A stretch of DNA of 64,000 nt from contig CM076660.1 of assembly GCA_038496675.1 (NCBI GenBank), positions 2,208,362 to 2,272,361 on the forward strand, read 5' to 3'. Position 1 is the stretch's first letter; the number at the start of each line of letters is the position of its first letter. Below are positions 57,561 through 64,000 of this stretch, piece by piece. Origin of the DNA: Rachycentron canadum (taxonomy: Eukaryota; Chordata; Actinopteri; Carangiformes; Rachycentridae). The notes beneath the pieces are model-generated. The model worked only from the letters and a program-made list of their open reading frames with translations, was not told the DNA's origin and did no database searches. A program made the position numbers and the translations under genes.

Positions 57561-59600
57561 CACTCACACCTCGTAAAAGTCACAAACATCAATTCTTGCA
57601 AACCATAACTGTCATTATAATCCTATTAAAAACAACCCACTGAGCAATTTACAGTGAACACCAGAGCCAAGTTTGCTTGCAGACAAGGTTGGAGTATTGG
57701 GGAGGGGGGCATTGGCCTCCACTGGAGCGCAAAACCCAACTAAACAAATGGCAAAGTTTATTAGGAGTAATTTGGTAATTTGACCAAATGGGACACGATA
57801 GTGACTTCATGAGTTTATCGTCCAAACCGAACAAAAGAAATCGAGGTTAAATCTTCTCCTCCTTCCTCTTTTAAACTTAATGGGTGTTGGCAAATGTCTC
57901 CTTGACCACACAGCACAGATGTTGACATTGACCTCTTTTTTGGCCACTAGAGGGCATAAAAATACCAAAACAAGCCAACAAATACATAACCAGCATTTCT
58001 ACAGTTGTTAATCTACAAGAAAGTAGATCCAGTATTCACTGTAATTTAACAGGAAGTAGCTTCTCAGACCTTTTTCTTGTAAATGGAGATAGATGAGCTC
58101 AAACTCACAGGCAGATTATAAAACCAAAACAATATAAACCAAAACAAGAGCTAAAAGTGGCTAAAAAAGCTTTGCCATTCTAACCTCTCACACCAGAACT
58201 CAAAGTACAGGTGATTCGAAGTCGCCAACACCTGAGACTGATGAAAAACACTGAACTAATGCAACAGATAAATGGGAGCTGGTTAGTGGAGCAAAGAAAA
58301 CAAACAAACACAGAAAAACTTTAAATTAACATTAAATAATAATAATTATAATATAACTACTCTTAAATCAAGATTATGAGATAATAATTCAAAATCATGA
58401 TAATTTAAACCTCGATTTAGCTGCAACAAGAGCACGAGAGTCAAACTATCTTGTAATAATTTTATTTCTTTACGGACATGTGGTGTTTGTGTTGTGGTGT
58501 TTGTGTTGTTGTTGTCAGACCTGTTGATTCATCTCCATTGAATTTACAAAGGACGTGCAAAATAACAGTAACATGGCAACAATAATCAGTTTGTGTCCAA
58601 AAAATTAATAAAACTAAATTTTCCATAGAGCTGTGTAATGTGATACTAAAACTAATCAGTTTTAATCCAACTAAACATTAATTTATGACTCTTGTCTTTA
58701 GAAACTTACTTTTACATCTTCTCTATTGGCGTCTTTCCCTACACATGTTAAATTAATGACCTGCATGTGGAAAAAAATTCCCATTTTCGTGGCCTGAATG
58801 AATAGTTGTGGTTGACACTAACTACTTCAGTAGAAGTTCACTGATTGAACATCACTTTTGCACCAGCATTGGCTCCGGGCGGCTCAGTTACTGCAGAAAC
58901 ATAATAGAAAATAAGTCTCAAACACACTGAGATGAGCAGCACGTAGCCGTGTGTAAGACTGAGGCTCCATCTTCATCACTTTCATAGCAACATAAAGCAG
59001 TTTACAGCGGCAGGAAGAGGAACTAGAGAAAAATACTTTTTATATATATTTTGAATGAACTTTATATATATTTTTAACGAACTGTCCTCTGTGTGACAGC
59101 TGAGAGGATCAGTGTGTGGTGACACACGTGGGAACCTGCAGATTATCCCTCTGATCCTCTGTGACCCGACATAACCTCAACAATAAGGCTGATGATTGTG
59201 AAGAGTGTGGCTCCCTCTAAAGGATCTGTTGTGTTTTACATTTATATTTAACACGAATTTAAAGGAATTGAAGTTATTACTTACACTTTCTCTACAGTGT
59301 GTATTTTGTATATTTTTATATAAATGTTATTACCTTCTAACAGCATTTTGTATTAATACACAGTGAATAACAGTGAACTACAATTTAATATTTTAATTCA
59401 TTTCATTTTATTGACACTAAACCAATGAATGAAAATCAAGTCGTGATATATAACTCAGAATAAACTACATGCAAATAATTAATAAGTAAAACATGCAGCT
59501 CTTTACAGTAAAAAAAAAACTTAAAAAAATAAAACTATTTTTAAACTCTGTATTTCTATGCAGCCATTTCAGATGAATTAATTTAAATATTTTGCAACTG
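57561..59600. other. AT-rich non-coding stretch
   Basis: Unique AT-rich DNA downstream (3') of the PLAC8-family gene. Nothing recognisable. Confidence 0.5.
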
Positions 59601-59616
59601 AAATTATCAAAGACTT

Positions 59617-59622
59617 TTTATT
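59617..59622 (-). terminator. candidate polyadenylation signal of the PLAC8-family gene
   Basis: TTTATT on the + strand, AATAAA on the - strand, about 150 bases after the stop codon. Downstream on that strand the sequence is AT-rich, so support comes from position and hexamer only. Confidence 0.4.
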
Positions 59623-59773
59623 TAATGACGAAGATCAATGTTAAGTTTGATTGGTACACAGCTACATGTTATTTTCTTCTGATAAAAAATAAAATTGTCT
59701 GGTGTAAAAAGTCATCATTGCCCCCCCGCAGGTCGTGGTTTGTTGAAATATGTGACAGCGTGGTGAGGAGAGG

Positions 59774-59896
59774 TCATGTGTTCTTGGCACTGATCAGAAC
59801 GATCTGGTAGTTTCTCCTCTTCATCTCTCTGGACATCTGACACCAGGTGCAGGGGGTGCAGAAGGTCGCGTACAAACAGTCTTTGCACATGGTGCC
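59774..59896 (-). CDS. PLAC8-family gene, terminal coding exon
   Basis: 40 codons plus TGA after acceptor gtcttgtctgcag on the - strand. It encodes the second cysteine cluster and the basic MSREMKRRNY tail. Confidence 0.93.
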   Translation of the reverse strand, partial: GTMCKDCLYATFCTPCTWCQMSREMKRRNYQIVLISAKNT

Positions 59897-61311
59897 CTGC
59901 AGACAAGACACAGTGACGCTGGTCAGCAGGTGCACGAGTCTGATCACTGTTAAAATCCCCATTGGCTCCAACAAGAGCAAATAAAGCAGCTCTTTTTTAG
60001 CTTGTGTCTATTTCTGTGGGAGATTATTCACCAGTCAACCACCATCATCACCTTTATTACATATGAACAATTTGTGTAATATTTTCTCAAAACTTCTACT
60101 TGATGTTTTAACGTTTGGCTGGTTTTGACCTTGACCTTTGACCTTAGACCATCAAAATGTGCGTGTGAGTGTTTTGTGCCAAATAAAGTGAAAGGATTCA
60201 TTTCAAGACTTTCAGTTCTCACAGGTATATAAATAATTTGGCATTAAGGCTAAACAATATGCAAAAAAATCATATTGTGACTAATTTGAGGTTATTTTTG
60301 TATTTCACTTTCACTGAAAAATAAAACTGCTGATGTAATTTTTGCTTGAACCAAACAAATTTGTTCCCTTGTATCTGGAGAATATGATCTGAAGCCCAGA
60401 CACCACAACGCTTCTTTCATGGTCTGTTGTGACATAACTTCCTGTTGCCGTTCATGCGATTTAGATGTTAATTAACATTTCAATAATATTTTTCAATTAA
60501 TTGTTTACCCCGAGTTGTCATTGACTTTGTGATGTTTCCCTCCCACGATTACGGTTTGATTAGGATTTTTTATAATACTGGTTTCAACAACTGAAAGAGG
60601 ATCAGGTAAAAAAAAAAAAAAAAAACACAAACAAATGACTGAATGATCAACTGGTATCAAATTCTTTGGGCTATTGTATCTGGTCTAAACATGATGAACT
60701 GGGCCTTTAAAGCTCAAACAACCAAAACTGTTTTAGCTTTAACAAAAAAAACTAAATTGTGTCCTTACCTTGATGCCGTAACGCTCCCGCATGGACACCC
60801 GCATGGACATGGTGATGGGTGGGATGCACATGTAGGCGTCCAGCAGGGGGAGACAGAGACACTCGCCATATTTTTTGGAGGTTTTGCAGGCGAAGCAGGG
60901 ACAGCACCAGTAAGCAAAACAGCCTGAACCAGGAAATAAAAGACAAAAGTTAAAGACACAGATGGTAAAAAAAAAAAAAAACAAAGATACAAGGAAAAAC
61001 ACGAATCGACTTGTTTCTCAGTCATGTGTCTTCACTTAACAACATCATTCAATAAGTATGTGTGCTACGCTGTGACCTCTGACCTCTTTCAGGTTCAGGC
61101 AAAACCATCTCTGTTGCATCAGGTTTGCTTGATTTCATTAACATGTAACATCAAGCTCTGGCACTGGTCTGAATATCAATAAGTCACAGATGTGCAGACA
61201 CTCACACTCTGGCACGTCTTGACAGCAGTCACAGATCCCAGATCCCCATTCATTGGACTCCCGGGCCTCCATCACAGGCTTAGGCTGTTGGATGACCAGC
61301 GTGGAAGACAT
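59774..61311 (-). CDS. PLAC8/cornifelin family cysteine-rich protein
   Basis: Three coding exons join to 127 residues: MSSTLVIQQPKPVMEARESN, then EWGSGICDCC, a core with CFAYWCCPCFACKTSKKYGE and SMRERYGIK, and the last exon GTMCKDCLYATFCTPCTWCQ with MSREMKRRNYQIVL. Seventeen cysteines, the WCCPCFAC and CTPCTWCQMSRE motifs and the overall length are diagnostic of the PLAC8 (DUF614) family, which spans about residues 23-112. There is no signal peptide. The cysteine-rich segments are hydrophobic and membrane-associated or palmitoylated in relatives. Family members include mammalian cornifelin (cornified envelope), PLAC8/onzin (cell growth, autophagy) and plant cell-size/cadmium-resistance proteins. 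Fish annotations call close relatives cornifelin homologs or plac8-like; I cannot decide the orthologue, so no symbol is given. The start is the first ATG after a probable 5' UTR splice. The gene is not obviously tied to hand1 or sap30l in function. Confidence 0.92.
60246..60440 (+). repeat. interspersed repeat, 'ggctaaacaatatgcaaaa' family, in the last intron
   Basis: It matches the start of a second copy at 61532-61670 (agggctgaacaatatgcaaa), with ATATTGTGA words in both. It resembles the teleost 'gggctgggcaatatgg' repeat. The two copies flank the second coding exon. Confidence 0.5.
60769..60923 (-). CDS. PLAC8-family gene, second coding exon
   Basis: 155 bases. On the - strand the acceptor is tttcctggttcag and the donor is ATCAAG followed by gtaaggac. 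It completes the split cysteine codon and encodes the central CCPCFAC and YGECLCLPLLD blocks, phase 0 at its end. Confidence 0.93.
61206..61311 (-). CDS. PLAC8-family gene, first coding exon
   Basis: 106 coding bases (35 codons plus one base). On the - strand the donor is CCAGAGT followed by gtgagtgt, splitting a cysteine codon in phase 1. Eight 5' UTR bases (GCGGCGTC) lie between an acceptor CTGCAG (61320-61325) and the ATG. Confidence 0.9.
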
Positions 61312-61531
61312 GACGCCGCCTGCAGCAGGAACCAGGATGTAGACATCATGTTAGACATGTTTATTAATGTCATATGTTGAAGACAAAAACAGAGGACAAT
61401 TATTTATTAGGATAATAAATAATGAACAGGCCATAGGTTGTTGTCATTAAAGCATCTGATTCACTGAAAGGAAGCAAACCTTTCTTTCCATGATGGAAAT
61501 TATGACTGTCCTCATAATTTAATAAGAAAAA

Positions 61532-61670
61532 CTAGGGCTGAACAATATGCAAAACATTACTGATGAATATTAATTTACTTTCAGTTTCCATATTAGATTA
61601 CAGCTGCTGTGACTGGGCCATATTGTGATTGTGATAAAAACATCTCAATGAATTGTCCATCCCTATTAAA
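61532..61670 (+). repeat. interspersed repeat, 'ggctgaacaatatgcaaaa' family, copy 2
   Basis: Starts TAGGGCTGAACAATATGCAA and ends near CAATGAATTGTCCATCCC. It lies in the putative 5' UTR intron of the PLAC8-family gene. Confidence 0.55.
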
Positions 61671-62060
61671 AATAAAGATTAACAGTGTATTGTAAAAACG
61701 TGGATTAAAGTGGATGAAAAGTTAATTTCGAATGTTAACATAAAAAGCATATGATGCCACTGACAGGTGACCAGATAAACTGACCATTACCATGATTGAA
61801 ATTATAAATTTCTTTGAAAATAGCCGGAAACATTTGGGATGATGTAAGTGCACAACTCAACAAAATATATAACATAGTTTTATGTTAATTTAGACATTTT
61901 AAAAGTGACATAAACTATAATTGTAAAATTATGACATGAAAAGGGATTTTTATAAAAAGTTAAAATATGCAATTACAAAAATTAAAACAGGTAAAACTTA
62001 ATCAAAGCAAATATAGTAAATAGAGTAGTACAAATGTACATGAACATGGATTTGTCTTAC

Positions 62061-62150
62061 CTGTGTGTGTGTGTGATAAATTCTCAGTCGTCCTGTTACA
62101 GTTGATCTATACACTGAGAAGCTGTCATTTCTCAGTCAGTGCAGAAATAT
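62061..62150 (-). other. probable non-coding first exon of the PLAC8-family gene
   Basis: On the - strand a CACACACACAG followed by gtaagac is a good donor, 741 bases upstream of the acceptor just before the ATG. The upstream limit is a guess, because no TATA box was found. Confidence 0.4.
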
Positions 62151-64000
62151 CTGCAGACAACAGCCACCTGAAGGAACAAACCGGACAGACTGGTCCGTCC
62201 TGTGCTCCTTCACTATCAGCCATTATTTACTGTGACCAGCAAGGGATCAAAACGAGGGTAGGGCTGTGACATGCATTATCGTCAAAGCCGTGTCATGGCT
62301 TCATGTTTGACTGTTGTGCTTGGCTCAGATGAATGTTTCTGAACAACCATCTCCATCAGTCAGTCTGACCGGTGGTTAAAAACCGTGGTCTTCAATTGTA
62401 AGAATTTATTTTCACCTAAAAAGGCTCCATTTCCACCTGGTATCAACCTGTGATCTGGATCCCTTCATGTCTGGTTACTGACGTCTGATCCATGAGCGTT
62501 TGCATTATTTTAATTCTGCCACATTCATTGTATCTTAATGTGAATATTAGCTATCAAGGGCAACTGATGGGGATAAGATAAGATAAGACTTTGAATTTGT
62601 TGGGGACTATTTTCAGCAGTGGGTTAATGCACAGTAAAGTAACACAAAGTTCAAGTTTATGTTAAGTTCAGACAACTAACGTGAGCAAAAGGTGCCTTTG
62701 TGGTTTAAAGAAATAAATGTTAAGTGTCAGTATATAAACCATCATTCATTAGCAGGAATGTAAAGGTTTTAGAAACAGTTAACGGCCTTTGGTTTTTAGT
62801 TTTGTACGAGGTATGGCCAACGGGTTTTGGTTGGACGACCTAAATGAAGCTCACAGACTTAGTCGTTCAGACCTAGAAGCCCCTTAGAACGAGAAGTGCG
62901 TTAAATCAATCCCAAGATCTTTCTCAGATATTGTATGACAATACAAAACTATTGCACTGCTTGAGGACATTATTTTCTAAACCAGAAGACGTCTCTTATC
63001 TAGAAAATGTGAGAAGGAAAACTAATTCTGTCCCAAAAGAGCCTTGTCTCTTAAGCTCTTCTTTTATGGATGAAACATTGGGTTTGAGATTAGCCGCTGA
63101 AATGCAGAGCAGAGACATTTCTCCTTTTTTGTGAACTATTATAATGTCGGGGATCAAACCTTTGAGGTTCAGGTCAGACAGTCAACATGTCTTTTCATTG
63201 GTTCACAAAGTAATTGAAAAACTGGACAAAGAGATCACTTGTCTCTTCTTTAGAAAACTGGGCAGGAATCATAAACAAATAAACCTCTCCCTTCCTTAAA
63301 CAATTACTGCATAGAATTTTTTTAATGAGGCAAAATAGTGATTATAAGCCAGTACATGACTGAAGACGTGAATGTTACAGAACATGTTCATGTTACATCA
63401 TTAAACACTTGTGGAGATAAAAATAGATCATGGAGCAGCATTTGAAATAGAATTAACAGAAAGATTTGGCTCCATACCCAGGAAATTACAGTAGCATTAA
63501 ACTAAATGCAAAAATAGATGTTTGGCAACACTGAACTGATACTAAGATGCCCAACCCTGAATTCCTGCTCAGCCAACAAAGACAATCAAATACCACAGTG
63601 ATTACCTGTTTTACACCATCACCTGAAAGATATTGAAGCATTTAGTCACATTAAGTCCAGTAACCTGGAAACAGTCCCAGAACAGCTGAATGGAGGGCAA
63701 TGACACGATGTACCTGAAGGCCTGGCTTTTGGTGCGAGCGCATTGGACATTTTAACACAGGAGTCTATGGGGACTGACTCACTGCTGGAGCCTGACTCTA
63801 GTGGCCACGTGCTTCATCTCTCAGCTGCTCTCAGAGTTTGCTGCTTGGTCACTACCAAGACCAGTTGATCTAAATTCAGCTTCTCTTGGACAATACATCA
63901 TCTGATGATACTGATGATATTTGCTTTTACCTGACAGTTCTTACGTCTCTGCTGCTGCCCTCAAGGATCTAATATCTGTTTAAAGAAAACGTGGAATTTG
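62151..64000. other. right-end stretch, no gene supported
   Basis: Upstream flank of the PLAC8-family gene, then AT-rich unique DNA. A 67-codon open frame at 62931-63134 (+) has no recognised domain and no splice or promoter context. Nothing else can be named. Confidence 0.45.

Noticed and set aside
12148..59600. tRNA, microRNA or CRISPR features
   Set aside because: No convincing cloverleaf, conserved hairpin or regularly spaced repeat array was found by reading. The tRNA-like words belong to the SINE-like repeat.
62931..63134. 67-residue open frame on the + strand
   Set aside because: I considered a remnant exon or retroelement piece, but no motif, splice site or repeat match is visible.

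Overview
The window looks like nuclear DNA of a ray-finned (teleost) fish. Three split genes with GT/AG introns encode vertebrate proteins. CA/GT microsatellites are frequent, many short interspersed repeats of teleost type are present, and two N-runs mark assembly gaps. I cannot name the species. The presence of hand1 argues against zebrafish, which as I recall has only hand2.

Left end (1-7.8 kb): the 3' three coding exons of sap30l (+ strand), a subunit of the Sin3A histone deacetylase corepressor. Exon 1, with the zinc finger, lies left of the window. The first ~330 bases are CpG-rich, as expected just downstream of its promoter. A long 3' UTR probably runs to about 7.78 kb.

8.6-12.1 kb: hand1 (- strand), a complete two-exon gene for a 191-residue bHLH factor of heart, lateral plate and placenta/yolk development. 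It has an inverted CCAAT box and a TATA box about 0.4 kb upstream of its ATG. The tail-to-tail pair sap30l(+) / hand1(-) matches the arrangement I recall at human 5q33, so this is a conserved synteny block.

12.1-59.6 kb: about 47 kb with no gene I can support. Several GC-moderate, non-repetitive blocks rich in GATA, homeodomain, octamer and MEF2-like words look like conserved non-coding elements, and I infer that some are hand1 enhancers. Between them lie at least six interspersed repeat families (in one place two families are interleaved), a decayed Tc1-type transposase fragment, a 24-bp minisatellite grown inside a SINE-like element, and many microsatellites.

Right end (59.6-62.1 kb): a complete PLAC8/cornifelin-family gene (- strand), with three coding exons for 127 residues and 17 cysteines, plus a probable non-coding first exon. 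The last 1.9 kb shows nothing I can name.

I found no new enzymatic or defence system. The most interesting content is the hand1 regulatory landscape and the repeat structures.
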